43,529 bases of DNA, from positions 1 through 43,529 of the forward strand of contig NCEH01000014.1 in NCBI GenBank assembly GCA_002304505.1, given 5' to 3'. Under the pieces are notes generated by a model. It was given only the letters and a program-made list of their open reading frames with translations, was not told where the DNA came from and made no database searches. Source of the DNA: Rhizobiales bacterium 32-66-11 (GTDB taxonomy: Bacteria; Pseudomonadota; Alphaproteobacteria; Rhizobiales; Xanthobacteraceae). This document shows, one piece after another, positions 16,646 through 24,905 of this stretch. The first letter of the stretch is position 1. Each line of letters begins with the position of its first letter. The position numbers were made by a program, and so were the translations under genes.

Positions 16646-17872
16646 TCACCCGATGGCCTCGGCCTGGCGCAGCTTTTCCACCTCGCCGGACGAGAAGCCG
16701 AACTCGGCCAGAACCTCCGCGGTGTGCTCGCCGAGAATCGGCGCGCGGACATGCACGCCGCCGGGAGTGCGGCTGAGCTTCGGCGGCACGCCGGGCACGG
16801 TGACGCGCCGTGTAATGCCCGGCTGCTCCACCGTGGGCAGCATGTCGCGGACGGTGAAGTGGGGATCGGCGAAGATGTCGGCCGCTGTATAAACGGGGCC
16901 GAATGGGATCTTGCCGCCGAGGATATGGGTCAGTTCCGCCTTGGTCCGGGTGGCGGTGAAGTCCTCGATCACCTTATAGACCTCGTCAGCATGGACCACC
17001 CGCGCCCGCTCGGTGGCAAAGCGCGGGTCGTCGATCAGGTCCTTGCGATCGATGGCCGCGCAGAAGATAGCCCACATGCGCCCGGGCGGCACTGCCAGCA
17101 CCACCCAGCCGTCCTTGGCGCGCACCGCCCCCATGGGGGCGATCTCCGGATTCCGATTGCCCACGGGTCCCGGCACCTTGCCGAGGTAAGAGAAGATGTT
17201 GGTGACGGGCTCGCAGAAAGCGAGCACGGAGTCCACCATGCCCACATCCACATACTGGCCCTTGCCCGAGGTGCGTGCCTCCCAAAGCGCCACCATGGTG
17301 GCGAAGGCCGCAAACAGGCCGGGAATGGCGTCGCCGGGCCCCGCGCCGACCTTCATAGGGCTGTCAACGTCGGGACCGGTGAGACCCATGAGGCCACCCA
17401 TGGCCTGGGATACGATGTCCACCGCGGGCCAGTCCGCATAGGGGCTACGGCCGCCGCGCGGATCGCCGAAACCGCGGATGGAAGTGTAGACGAGGCGCGG
17501 ATTGCGCTCCGCCAGCACCTCATAGCCAACCCCAAGTCGCTCCATCACGCCGACGCGGAAATTCTCCACCACCGCGTCGGCCGTTTCTACCATCTTGAGC
17601 AGCACATCGCGGCCCTCGGGGCGCTTCAGGTCCAAGACCATGCCGCGCTTGTTGCGATTGCAGCACTGATACATGCCGCCATAGGCCTTAAGCGCGTCTT
17701 CCTCCGCGAATGGGCCGACGCGGCGCGCCATGTCTCCGCCAGGCGGCTCGATCTTGATAACATCGGCGCCGTGGTCCGCCAGCATCTGCGTGCAGAAGGG
17801 GCCGGCCAGCGCCTGGCTGACGTCGAGAATGCGCAATCCCTTCAGCCCGCCGGTGGGATTGAAAGTGCTCAT
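16646..17872 (-). CDS. class III (CaiB/BaiF) acyl-CoA transferase
   Basis: 408 residues. Moves CoA between acids (formyl-CoA transferase family). Signatures: GLRILDVSQALAGPFCTQMLADHGADVIKIEPPGGD at the N-terminus, ENFRVGVMERLGVGYEVLAERNPRLVYTSIRGFG, and the catalytic aspartate in WPAVDIVSQAMGG (Asp152). The C-terminus is RAPILGEHTAEVLAEFGFS. ATG 17872 is preceded by AGAGGAAA. Homology to the family starts at this ATG, not further upstream. The gene is 60 bases downstream of the enolase-superfamily gene and nearly touches the racemase-like gene. As no dedicated ligase sits in this operon, it may activate the operon's substrate using succinyl-CoA or another acyl-CoA made in the cluster; the donor and acceptor cannot be read from sequence. 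Confidence 0.88.
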   Translation of the reverse strand: MSTFNPTGGLKGLRILDVSQALAGPFCTQMLADHGADVIKIEPPGGDMARRVGPFAEEDALKAYGGMYQCCNRNKRGMVLDLKRPEGRDVLLKMVETADAVVENFRVGVMERLGVGYEVLAERNPRLVYTSIRGFGDPRGGRSPYADWPAVDIVSQAMGGLMGLTGPDVDSPMKVGAGPGDAIPGLFAAFATMVALWEARTSGKGQYVDVGMVDSVLAFCEPVTNIFSYLGKVPGPVGNRNPEIAPMGAVRAKDGWVVLAVPPGRMWAIFCAAIDRKDLIDDPRFATERARVVHADEVYKVIEDFTATRTKAELTHILGGKIPFGPVYTAADIFADPHFTVRDMLPTVEQPGITRRVTVPGVPPKLSRTPGGVHVRAPILGEHTAEVLAEFGFSSGEVEKLRQAEAIG

Positions 17873-17932
17873 GGGGATTTCCTCTTGCATCTTCTTGGAG
17901 GGCGCCGGCGCTGCGCGCAACGCCAGTTCGGC

Positions 17933-19099
17933 TCAGAGCGTGATAACGCGGGATGACTTGCCGGGGGTGGCCAGAGCCTTCAGCACCTCTTCGTTGATGG
18001 TGATGCCGAGGCCCGGCCCATCGTTGGGATAAAGGTAGCCGCCTTCGAAACGAGGCACGTTGAGGGCCAGGTCGTCCTTGATGGCGGCGCTGTTCAGCAC
18101 GTCGTGAATGTGCAGCGGGCCGGCATTTTCCTGCGGGAAGCGGGAGATCCAGTCATCGGCGACCAGGAGATGGGCGGCCGGGCTCGCCTCCAGGCCCGAG
18201 CCCACCATGCAGCCGCAGATGACCGGCAGGTTGGCGAGCCGCGCCATGGTGAGCCAGCGCTTGGCCTTCAGCAACCCGCCCGCCTTCTGGGTCTTGATCA
18301 TGAGGCCATCGGCCGCGCGCTTCTCGATGATGTTGTAGAGGTCGTGCAGTTCCTGGGCGCCCTCGTCCGCATAAATGGCGGTGCCCACCTTGCCGCGCAG
18401 GCGCGCCATGCCCTCGATGTCCCAAGCCGGCAGCGGCTGCTCGATCTTCGAGAGATTGTATTTCTCAAGTGCCCGGATGGTTGCGAAGGCTTGGTCGTAG
18501 GTCCAGAAGCCGTTGACATCGATGAACAGGTCAACTTCATCGCCCACCGCCTCGCGCACCGCTGCCACCATTGCGACGTCGTCCTTCAGCGTGCCGTGGC
18601 CGGTCTTCAGCTTCACGAAGGAGTAGCCCTCGTTCACGACCGCCAGCGCCTCCGGCACCATCACCTCCGGCTTGCCGGCCGAGAGCACGAGGCCGAGCGG
18701 CACGCGATCAACCGTCTTGCCGCCGAGGAGGGTGAAGACCGGCACATTCAGGGCCTTGCCGGTGAGGTCATGCAGGGCGAAATCCACCGTCGCCTTGGCC
18801 TGGTTGTTGTCGCGGGCCATGATGTCCATGCGTCCCACGATTTTCTCAATCTTGGTGGGATCTTCTCCAAGAAGAATTTGAGGCGCGAAAAAGTCTGCGA
18901 TCATCGCCGTCATGGAGTCTTGGGTCTCGCCCCGATACCACGAAGACGTATCTCCTGATTCCGATATGCCGATCAGCCCATCGTCGGTGTGGAGCTTCAA
19001 CACAATGGAGTTGATGCCCGAAATAGTCGTGCCCCGCATCACGATGGGACGACGCAGCGGGGTGGTGATCGGGATGATTTCGACTTTGACGATCTTCAT
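17933..19099 (-). CDS. enolase superfamily enzyme, muconate-lactonizing (MLE) subgroup
   Basis: 388 residues, N-terminal capping domain MKIVKVEIIPITTPLRRPIVM plus a TIM barrel. The MLE-subgroup acid/base set is complete: K-x-K at 163/165 (FVKLKTG), metal ligands Asp194 (LFIDVNG), Glu220 (SKIEQPL), Asp245 (YADEG) and Lys269 (MIKTQKAGG). Members abstract the proton alpha to a carboxylate and catalyse cycloisomerisation, dehydration or racemisation; muconate cycloisomerase, o-succinylbenzoate synthase and dipeptide epimerase all look like this. No catechol dioxygenase or muconolactone isomerase is nearby, so a true muconate cycloisomerase is not supported. First gene of the operon with a class III CoA-transferase and a racemase-like protein, divergent from a LysR gene. 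A TetR-type palindrome lies 141 bases upstream. ATG 19099 begins the conserved domain. Confidence 0.85.
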   Translation of the reverse strand: MKIVKVEIIPITTPLRRPIVMRGTTISGINSIVLKLHTDDGLIGISESGDTSSWYRGETQDSMTAMIADFFAPQILLGEDPTKIEKIVGRMDIMARDNNQAKATVDFALHDLTGKALNVPVFTLLGGKTVDRVPLGLVLSAGKPEVMVPEALAVVNEGYSFVKLKTGHGTLKDDVAMVAAVREAVGDEVDLFIDVNGFWTYDQAFATIRALEKYNLSKIEQPLPAWDIEGMARLRGKVGTAIYADEGAQELHDLYNIIEKRAADGLMIKTQKAGGLLKAKRWLTMARLANLPVICGCMVGSGLEASPAAHLLVADDWISRFPQENAGPLHIHDVLNSAAIKDDLALNVPRFEGGYLYPNDGPGLGITINEEVLKALATPGKSSRVITL

Positions 19100-19239
19100 G
19101 GGAGGCTCGGTCCTTCGATGCGCCTGCTCCCTGAAGGAGCTGGCCACGCTGATGCGTTTCGACCCTGATGTGATGGTGCCGGGGTCGCTGAAGCCACCTC
19201 CGGCCAAGCGAATAGCACCATCACGCCCCGAAAAAGTCA

Positions 19240-19253
19240 ACCGACTAGTTGAT
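19240..19253. promoter_or_regulatory. TetR-type operator candidate, site A (ACCGACTAGTTGAT)
   Basis: Imperfect 14-bp palindrome in the divergent promoter region between the MLE-subgroup gene (start 19099, minus) and a LysR gene (start 19332, plus). It matches 12 of 14 positions of ACCGACTAGTCGGT, the shared form of three sites in this window (others at 31380 and 34981). Each of the three precedes a minus-strand operon. The probable binder is the TetR regulator encoded at 37762; the divergent LysR protein could also bind nearby. Confidence 0.5.
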
Positions 19254-19331
19254 TGAGAATAGCCTGTGCTAGACTGCCTTCAGCAACGCCCCGGAACCAA
19301 CATGGGGCGGCCCGCAAGGGGAGGACATCTC

Positions 19332-20309
19332 ATGTTTCCGTCGACCTTTCGCAAACTCGAAGTGTTCGTGACGGTGGTCGAGGCCGGCAGCTTCGCGGCT
19401 GCCGCCGAGCGGCTGGGTATTTCCCATCCCTCGGTCAGCAACCATATCCAAGCCCTGGAACGGCAGACTCGCAGCGCCCTGTTCCTGCGGCGCAAGGGCA
19501 CCATGTCGAACCTCACCGAGCAGGGTCGGCGGTTGTATGAGCGGGGCCTGGAACTGCTGGACAAGGCCGAGTCGCTTTCCCGCGAGTTGGCGCTTGCCAC
19601 CGAGCAAGTCAACGTCACCCCGCTCGCCATCACTTGCCAGCGGGGCCTTGCCCCCGGTTGGCTGTGCGCCCCGTTTGCGGAGTTCGCGAAGAGTAACCGG
19701 AATATCGATTTCAGCGTCAACACCAGCCGCTACGAGACGGTGGTGGAGGATCTTCAGGAAGGCCGCTCCGACATCGGCTTGCTGCTGGCCCATTCCGTGG
19801 TGCCCGATTTGCCGTGCGAAGCGGTGGGGGAGGAGCGTTTCTCCTTTTTCGCCGCACCTGACCATCCCTTGGCCTCATGCGCCAGCATCGCGCCCGCGGA
19901 GCTGCGCGCCCACCCTTTCATTACCAGCCGCCGCGCCGGGCGCTTCGGCCAGATGGTGCACGCCATGCTCGTGAATGCCGGAGTAGAGGACTATGCGGTA
20001 GCCTATCAGGTGCAAGAGGGCCTGATGGTGCAGGAACTGGCCATTCGCGGGCTCGGCATTTTCTGCGGCCCCGACCAACTCGCCCAAGGCGCGGTCGATG
20101 CTGGAACGCTGGTGCGACTGCCGGTGGAAGGCCCGCGCCTCGCCATGACCGTGCATTGCGCCCTGTCGCCCAAGCGCAAGCCCATCCGCGCGGCCCTCGC
20201 CTTCGCACACTCTGTGAGGAGCCATCATGCCAAGGCTCGGCTCGAAGCCGAGGCTATGCATGCGCCAATGCCCGCGGAGTGCGCGAGCCTGCACCTGGTG
20301 AGCCACTAA
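19332..20309 (+). CDS. LysR family transcriptional regulator (divergent from the MLE/CoA-transferase operon)
   Basis: 325 residues. N-terminal winged HTH at about 4-62: FRKLEVFVTVVEAGSFAAAAERLGISHPSVSNHIQALE, slightly unusual in having HPSVSNHI where most LysR proteins have QPAVSRQI. The effector-binding domain follows (about 95-300: RYETVVEDLQEGRSDIGLLLAH, VQEGLMVQELAIRGLGIFCGP). ATG 19332 is selected by the GGGGAGGACATCTC ribosome site and the position of the HTH. It is transcribed away from the minus-strand MLE gene, the classical arrangement for a LysR regulator and its target, with the TetR-type site A in the shared 232-bp region. It ends 13 bases before a convergent second LysR gene. 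Confidence 0.88.
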   Translation: MFPSTFRKLEVFVTVVEAGSFAAAAERLGISHPSVSNHIQALERQTRSALFLRRKGTMSNLTEQGRRLYERGLELLDKAESLSRELALATEQVNVTPLAITCQRGLAPGWLCAPFAEFAKSNRNIDFSVNTSRYETVVEDLQEGRSDIGLLLAHSVVPDLPCEAVGEERFSFFAAPDHPLASCASIAPAELRAHPFITSRRAGRFGQMVHAMLVNAGVEDYAVAYQVQEGLMVQELAIRGLGIFCGPDQLAQGAVDAGTLVRLPVEGPRLAMTVHCALSPKRKPIRAALAFAHSVRSHHAKARLEAEAMHAPMPAECASLHLVSH

Positions 20310-20322
20310 GCCGGCACGCCAA

Positions 20323-21273
20323 TCAGGCGCCGACGATGGCACACAGTTCGCCCTGCCAAAACCCGCGTTCGTGCAGTACATGGATTTGCCGCAGGATGAT
20401 GCGCCGCACCTCGGCCAGCGCTCGCGTCTGCGCCTGCAGCTTGCGTTCCACCAGAGCCAGCTTCCAGCCGAGGCGCGGCGCCAAGGGAATGATCTCCAAA
20501 GTGCCCGCATTCACCTCCTCATAAACCCCAGCATAGCTGAACACGGTATAGCCGAGCCCGGCTTCCACCATGCCCTTGATGGCACGCATGCCGTCGATCT
20601 CATTGACCACGTCGAGGGCGAAACGCCGCTCGGCGGCGAGGCGCTCCAGAAGGCTGCGCAGACTATGGGCGTGGCTGGGGAGGATCAGCGGCAGCGCGCC
20701 GAGTGCCCGCACCGGAACATGGCCGTTGCGCAGGGGCAACTCCGGCAACCCGGCCCGCTCGCGCGGAGCGACCAGATAAAGTGGTTCGTTCAAGAGCGGG
20801 ACGATCTCCAGTTCCGCATTCGGCTCTGGATCGTAGAGCATGGCAAGGTCGATGCCCCCTTCGGCGACCCAGCCATGGATGAAGCCGCTGAATCCTTCGC
20901 GCACTGCAAGCTTGATCTGCGGGAAATCCCGCCGCAGCTCCAGCACAAGCCGCGGCACCAGCACCTGTGCCGCGGTGGGAGTGAGGGCGATGGAGACCTC
21001 GCCGCGTGGCTCCACCGCATGGGCGAGCAGGTCGGAACGGATGGATTTCAGTTCCGCCATCAGGCCGGACGCCCGCTCCAGCAAGGCGGTGCCATGCTCC
21101 GTGAGCTGCACGCCACGCCCGTGGCGCCAGAGCAATTGCACGCCGAGCTGATGTTCAAGACGCGTGACGCGCCGGCTGAGCGCCGATTGGGCCACGCGCA
21201 TCTGGCTGGCCGCGCGGGAGAAGCCCTGCTGCTGCGCCACATGAACGAACGCTTCGAGATCCTCGAACTTCAT
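20323..21273 (-). CDS. LysR family transcriptional regulator
   Basis: 316 residues. HTH at about 1-60: MKFEDLEAFVHVAQQQGFSRAASQMRVAQSALSRRVTRLEHQLGVQLLWR. Effector domain: GEVSIALTPTAAQVLVPRLVLELRRDFPQIKLAVREG, GGIDLAMLYDPEP, and near the end AIKGMVEAGLGYTVFSYAGVYEE. This resembles CbbR/NAC-like LysR proteins active on aromatic or nitrogen metabolism, without a closer match I can name. The ATG at 21273 begins the HTH. It converges with the first LysR gene and is divergent from the MarR gene (21601), so targets could include the gentisate operon to its right. In Klebsiella the mhb gentisate genes are controlled by the LysR protein MhbR, making this a fair candidate for the equivalent role. Confidence 0.87.
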   Translation of the reverse strand: MKFEDLEAFVHVAQQQGFSRAASQMRVAQSALSRRVTRLEHQLGVQLLWRHGRGVQLTEHGTALLERASGLMAELKSIRSDLLAHAVEPRGEVSIALTPTAAQVLVPRLVLELRRDFPQIKLAVREGFSGFIHGWVAEGGIDLAMLYDPEPNAELEIVPLLNEPLYLVAPRERAGLPELPLRNGHVPVRALGALPLILPSHAHSLRSLLERLAAERRFALDVVNEIDGMRAIKGMVEAGLGYTVFSYAGVYEEVNAGTLEIIPLAPRLGWKLALVERKLQAQTRALAEVRRIILRQIHVLHERGFWQGELCAIVGA

Positions 21274-21600
21274 CGACTTTTCCGTGAGGAACGTGTCCAG
21301 GCGAAGCTGCAGCGGCTGGCGCGAAGAGGCCGCGCTCGGCCCGCGCCGCGCCAATGGCGACCGCCCACGTGCCGGCTCCATCCTTTCCCGCTGATCTTAA
21401 GAAAAAGCGGGCCGCGAAAGATGAAACCCTGGTTAGCAACCGAACAGTGCACGGAAAAGACCTGCCGCAGCAAGATCATTCGACATTGCACCGCAACGGC
21501 CGTGGACCCGCGCCGGGGCGCCAGAATAGCCGAGGGAATGACGGGGTGGACCAGAAGGGCCGGTTCTGGAACATTGCCCGATCATCACTGGATATCCACC
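21274..21600. other. divergent promoter region between LysR and MarR genes
   Basis: About 330 bases without a gene I can support. It should contain the promoters of the minus-strand LysR gene and the plus-strand MarR gene. An A-rich patch (TTAAGAAAAAGCGGG, about 21397-21411) is the most promoter-like part. No clear LysR T-N11-A palindrome stands out. If the MarR protein starts at the in-frame ATG 21538, the last 60 bases would be coding. Confidence 0.4.
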
Positions 21601-22176
21601 GTGTCGAAGACGCCGCAAAGTCGCGCCCGCTCCTCCGCCCACCCGCCCGCCACGACGTCTGATTGCGTCGGCCTCAACTTGGAGGATCTGCCGGGGCATC
21701 TCATCCGCCGCTTGCAGCAAGTGGCTGTCGCGTTATTCGCGGACGAAATCGACCGCGTCTGCGCCGATTTAACGCCGGTGCAATACGCCGCCTTGGCCAC
21801 GGTTGAGGCTCATCCAGGTATCGACCAGGCCTCGCTCGCGGGCGTTATCGGCTATGACCGCACCACCATCGGGGGCGTCGTGGAGCGGCTGGAGGCGAAA
21901 GGGTTCATCGACCGCATTACCTCCCCGAGCGACCGGCGGGGGCGGCAGCTCTCGATCACCGCCGAGGGCACGCTCCTGCTGCGGAATCTCGCCGCGCCGG
22001 TGCACCAGGTCCAAGAGCGGCTGATGGCACCGCTGACCGCCACCGAGCGGGCTACTCTGTTGCGCCTCATGGCAAAACTGGTGAATACCACCAATGAATT
22101 GAGCCGCACGCCCACGCGCCCGGCTCCGCCCCGGAAGGACGGGCTCGCCGAATCGGCCCGACCCCGCCGGCGCTGA
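21601..22176 (+). CDS. MarR family transcriptional regulator upstream of the gentisate operon
   Basis: About 191 residues from GTG 21601. Winged-helix core at about 58-128: LTPVQYAALATVEAHPGIDQASLAGVIGYDRTTIGGVVERLEAKGFIDR, wing TSPSDRRGRQLSITAEG, followed by the dimer helix. MarR repressors of this type release DNA on binding phenolic acids or their CoA esters. The next plus-strand gene is the gentisate dioxygenase, 250 bases on. The start is uncertain: GTG 21601 has a poor ribosome site and an in-frame ATG at 21538 is possible. The last about 20 residues (TPTRPAPPRKDGLAESARPRRR) are basic and proline-rich and are encoded by the first copy of a 101-bp tandem repeat, so the original C-terminus may have been altered by that duplication. 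Confidence 0.8.
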   Translation: MSKTPQSRARSSAHPPATTSDCVGLNLEDLPGHLIRRLQQVAVALFADEIDRVCADLTPVQYAALATVEAHPGIDQASLAGVIGYDRTTIGGVVERLEAKGFIDRITSPSDRRGRQLSITAEGTLLLRNLAAPVHQVQERLMAPLTATERATLLRLMAKLVNTTNELSRTPTRPAPPRKDGLAESARPRRR

Positions 22177-22314
22177 CCGCCTTCACCAGCATCGCAAAAC
22201 GACGTCAGCACGCCACGCGCCCGGCTCCGCCCCGGAAGGACGCGCTCGCCGTATCGGCCCCGCCCCGCCGGCGCTGACCGCCTTCACCAGCATCGCGAAA
22301 CGCCGTCAGCACGC
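22113..22314 (+). repeat. tandem duplication, two 101-bp units
   Basis: Bases 22113-22213 and 22214-22314 are near-identical units, both beginning CACGCGCCCGGCTCCGCCCC and both ending GTCAGCACGCC. I count about five substitutions between them and no large gap. The first unit encodes the C-terminal tail and stop of the MarR gene; the second is untranslated and lies in front of the gentisate operon promoter. Confidence 0.9.
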
Positions 22315-22426
22315 CATCCCGCGCCGCCCCCGGCGCATTTTTCCAAAACTCCACTTGCGCGAATATAAAAAGCATACTTATCATCAGCATTATCACTAAT
22401 TAACCAACGATAATCGGGAGGATGGA

Positions 22427-23479
22427 ATGAGCACAGACCTCGCCACCTTGGATGAACTGCCGCTCGCCTACCGCGCCGCCTTGGCGCGCAATAGTCTCGC
22501 GCCGCTATGGCCGATGATGCGCAACGTGCTGCCCCACGGCGCGCCGCGTCCGGTGACCCAGCCGCACCTGTGGCGCTTTTCCGCGCTGCGGCCGCTGCTG
22601 CTGGAAGCCGGCACTCTCACGCCGGTGGAAAAGGCCGAGCGGCGGGTGCTGGTGCTCACCGATCCTGGCCACGGCGAGGGGGCCATGCAGACCACCCCGG
22701 TCATCTACACGGGTATGCAATTGTTACTGCCCGGTGAGACAGCGCCCGCCCATCGCCACACCCCAAGCGCCGCGCGCATCATCGTCGAGGGCGAAGGCGC
22801 CTATACGGTGGTAGATGGCGAGAAGTGTCCCATGCATCGCGGCGACCTGGTGCTCACCCCCGGCGGTTCCTGGCACGACCATGGCCATTCCGGCACCGAG
22901 CCGGTGATCTGGCTGGACGCCCTTGATCTGCCGCTGTTCGTCTATCTCGAAGGCTCCTATGCGGAGGAGGCGCCACTCCAGGCGCCGCGCAACCGTCCTG
23001 ACGCATGCGAGGCCGAATATCTTGCCGCAGGCCTCGTGCCCAGCCGGCGGCACGGCCGCGCACCCGCCTCCCGTTATCCCATGCTGCGCTATCCCTGGGC
23101 CCGTACCGAGGTGGCACTGCGCCGCCTTGTCGACCTTGGCGGTCCGGGCGAGGCCACGGAGCTCGACTATGTGAACCCAGAAACGGGCGAAAGCTGCCTG
23201 CCCACCCTGGGCTTCACCGCCATGATGCTGCGTCCCGGCGAAACCGTGGCGCCGCCCCTGTGTTCCAGCAGCGCCGTGTTCCACGTGGTCAGCGGACGCG
23301 GCACCACGGTGGTGAACGGAGAGCGTTTCGCTTTCGGTCCGGCGGATACCTTCTCCGCGCCGGTCTTTGCCAGCATCACCCATGAGGCGGATGCCGCCGC
23401 GCCGGCCTTCCTGATCCGCATCCACGATCGGCCGCTGCAGGAGCGGCTCGGCTATTATGAGGAGCGCCCCCGGCCATGA
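22427..23479 (+). CDS. mhbD: gentisate 1,2-dioxygenase
   Basis: 350-residue bicupin Fe(II) dioxygenase that opens gentisate (2,5-dihydroxybenzoate) to maleylpyruvate. The N-terminal cupin has the iron site TAPAHRHTPSAARIIVEG (His109, His111) and GGSWHDHGH (His150), matching the spacing of characterised gentisate dioxygenases. The second cupin (about 240-330: MLRPGETVAPPLCSSSAVFHVVSGRGTTVVNGE) lacks metal ligands, as usual. ATG 22427 follows TCGGGAGGATGGA; the 100 bases ahead are AT-rich and promoter-like. First gene of a tight operon in the order dioxygenase, fumarylpyruvate hydrolase, maleylpyruvate isomerase, 3-hydroxybenzoate 6-monooxygenase. This is the gene order of Klebsiella mhbDHIM, whose symbols are used here. 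Its stop overlaps the next start (ATGA). Confidence 0.94.
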   Translation: MSTDLATLDELPLAYRAALARNSLAPLWPMMRNVLPHGAPRPVTQPHLWRFSALRPLLLEAGTLTPVEKAERRVLVLTDPGHGEGAMQTTPVIYTGMQLLLPGETAPAHRHTPSAARIIVEGEGAYTVVDGEKCPMHRGDLVLTPGGSWHDHGHSGTEPVIWLDALDLPLFVYLEGSYAEEAPLQAPRNRPDACEAEYLAAGLVPSRRHGRAPASRYPMLRYPWARTEVALRRLVDLGGPGEATELDYVNPETGESCLPTLGFTAMMLRPGETVAPPLCSSSAVFHVVSGRGTTVVNGERFAFGPADTFSAPVFASITHEADAAAPAFLIRIHDRPLQERLGYYEERPRP

Positions 23480-24204
23480 ACGCCCCCACCACCCTGACGC
23501 CGGCTCCGACCCTGCTGTTTCCGGCTCCGGCCTTGCCGTTGGTGCCTGTTGTCGGCAGCTCGGCGCTTTACCCGGTCCACCGCATCTTCTGCGTCGGCCG
23601 CAATTATGCGGAGCATGCCAAGGAGATGGGCCACGAGGTGGACCGCGAAGCGCCGTTCTTTTTCACCAAGCCGGCAACCGCCATCGTGCCCTCGGGCGCG
23701 GTAATCGCCTATCCGCCAGGGACCGCCAACTACCAATATGAGATGGAACTCGTGGTTGCGCTGGGCGCGCCGGCCTTTCGCGTGCCGGAGGCCGCCGCGC
23801 GCGACACCGTGTTCGGCTACGCCTGCGGCCTCGACATGACCCGACGCGACCTACAACTCGATGCCCGTGCCAAAGGCCGTCCCTGGGACCTGGGCAAGGC
23901 GTTTGAGCAATCGGCGGTCATCGCTGCGCTCACCCCGGCCGCCGCGTTCGGCGCCGTGGGACCGCAACGCATCGCCCTCACTGTAGACAGCGCGGTACGC
24001 CAGGAGGCGCACCTGTCCGATCTGGTATGGACCGTGGCCGAGCTCGTCTCACATCTGTCGAAATACTATCACCTTGTTCCAGGCGACCTGATCTATACCG
24101 GAACGCCCGCCGGCGTCGGCGCGGTGAGCCCGGGCGCCGAGCTTGAAGGCACCATCGACGGCTTGTCCCCGGTGCGTCTCACCATTGGGGCGGCCGAAAC
24201 ATGA
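23476..24204 (+). CDS. mhbH: fumarylpyruvate hydrolase (FAH family)
   Basis: 242 residues of the fumarylacetoacetate-hydrolase fold. Splits fumarylpyruvate to fumarate and pyruvate, the last step of the gentisate route. Motifs: IFCVGRNYAEHAKEMG, FFFTKPATAIVPSG, the metal-site strand YEMELVVALG (Glu ligands), GYACGLDMTRRDLQLDARAKGRPWDLGKAFEQSA, and the C-terminal YHLVPGDLIYTGTPAGVGAVSPG. This is the short FAH type found in gentisate operons (NagK/MhbH). The proline-rich first about 30 residues are variable. It overlaps the dioxygenase stop and its own stop overlaps the isomerase start (ATGA at both ends), so expression is translationally coupled. Confidence 0.93.
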   Translation: MNAPTTLTPAPTLLFPAPALPLVPVVGSSALYPVHRIFCVGRNYAEHAKEMGHEVDREAPFFFTKPATAIVPSGAVIAYPPGTANYQYEMELVVALGAPAFRVPEAAARDTVFGYACGLDMTRRDLQLDARAKGRPWDLGKAFEQSAVIAALTPAAAFGAVGPQRIALTVDSAVRQEAHLSDLVWTVAELVSHLSKYYHLVPGDLIYTGTPAGVGAVSPGAELEGTIDGLSPVRLTIGAAET

Positions 24205-24881
24205 GTTCCGCCCCGCGGCCGGAAATGAAGCCGGAACTGCGCTTCTTCGGTTACTTCCGTTCGTCGGCCGCCTATCGCTGCCGCATCGCCTTCAACCTCA
24301 AGGGGGTGGTACCGGACTTCGTTCCGGTGCACCTGCGCCGCGACGGCGGCGAACAGTTTCGCCCCGACTATGTTGCCGTAAACCCGCAGCGCCTGGTACC
24401 GGCACTGGAGTTGGATGGCACCATCCTCACCCAGTCCCTCGCCATCATCGAGTGGCTGGATGAGACCCATCCGACCCCGCCGCTGCTGCCGGACGCACCG
24501 CTTGTGCGCGCACAGGCGCGCGCCTTCGCCCTCGTCATCACCGCCGATATCCATCCGCTCAACAACCTGCGAGTGCTTGCCTATCTGAAGAGGACGCTCG
24601 GCCACGACCAAGCGGCTGTGGATGAGTGGTACCGGCATTGGGTGCGCGAAGGCCTCCTCGCCTGCGAGGCGCTGCTGGCGCGGAGCGGCCGCGGCCGCTT
24701 CTGCTTCGGCGACGACCCCAGCCTCGCCGACATCTGCCTCGTGCCGCAGATGTATAACGCGCGGCGGTTCGGCTGCGATCTCTCGACCTTGCCCCGCCTG
24801 GTCGCCATCGACGCGGCGCTCGCCGCGCTTCCAGCCTTTGCCGCCGCCCACCCCGATGCGCAGCCCGACGCCGAGGCCTGA
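24201..24881 (+). CDS. mhbI: maleylpyruvate isomerase, glutathione-dependent (zeta-class GST)
   Basis: 226 residues. Zeta-class glutathione transferase fold that isomerises maleylpyruvate to fumarylpyruvate with glutathione as cofactor. The N-terminal thioredoxin domain has the zeta motif RSSAAYRCRIAFNLKGV (about 20-36) and SLAIIEWLDE (glutathione-binding serine region, about 79-88). The helical domain has ADIHPLNNLRVLAYL, conserved in NagL/MaiA proteins. This tells the pathway type: the organism uses the glutathione-dependent branch, not the mycothiol or direct maleylpyruvate hydrolase routes. It is translationally coupled to the hydrolase before it and 24 bases before the monooxygenase gene. 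Confidence 0.93.
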   Translation: MSSAPRPEMKPELRFFGYFRSSAAYRCRIAFNLKGVVPDFVPVHLRRDGGEQFRPDYVAVNPQRLVPALELDGTILTQSLAIIEWLDETHPTPPLLPDAPLVRAQARAFALVITADIHPLNNLRVLAYLKRTLGHDQAAVDEWYRHWVREGLLACEALLARSGRGRFCFGDDPSLADICLVPQMYNARRFGCDLSTLPRLVAIDAALAALPAFAAAHPDAQPDAEA

Positions 24882-24905
24882 CGGCACGGCCGCCCGAAAA
24901 TCAAA

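Noticed and set aside
17933..19099. Naming the MLE-subgroup protein as muconate cycloisomerase (catB)
   Set aside because: Only subgroup-level catalytic residues are visible, and no catechol dioxygenase, muconolactone isomerase or enol-lactone hydrolase is nearby.
22113..22314. CRISPR array
   Set aside because: Two directly adjacent 101-bp units without spacers are a tandem duplication. No cas gene or short-repeat array is present anywhere in the window.
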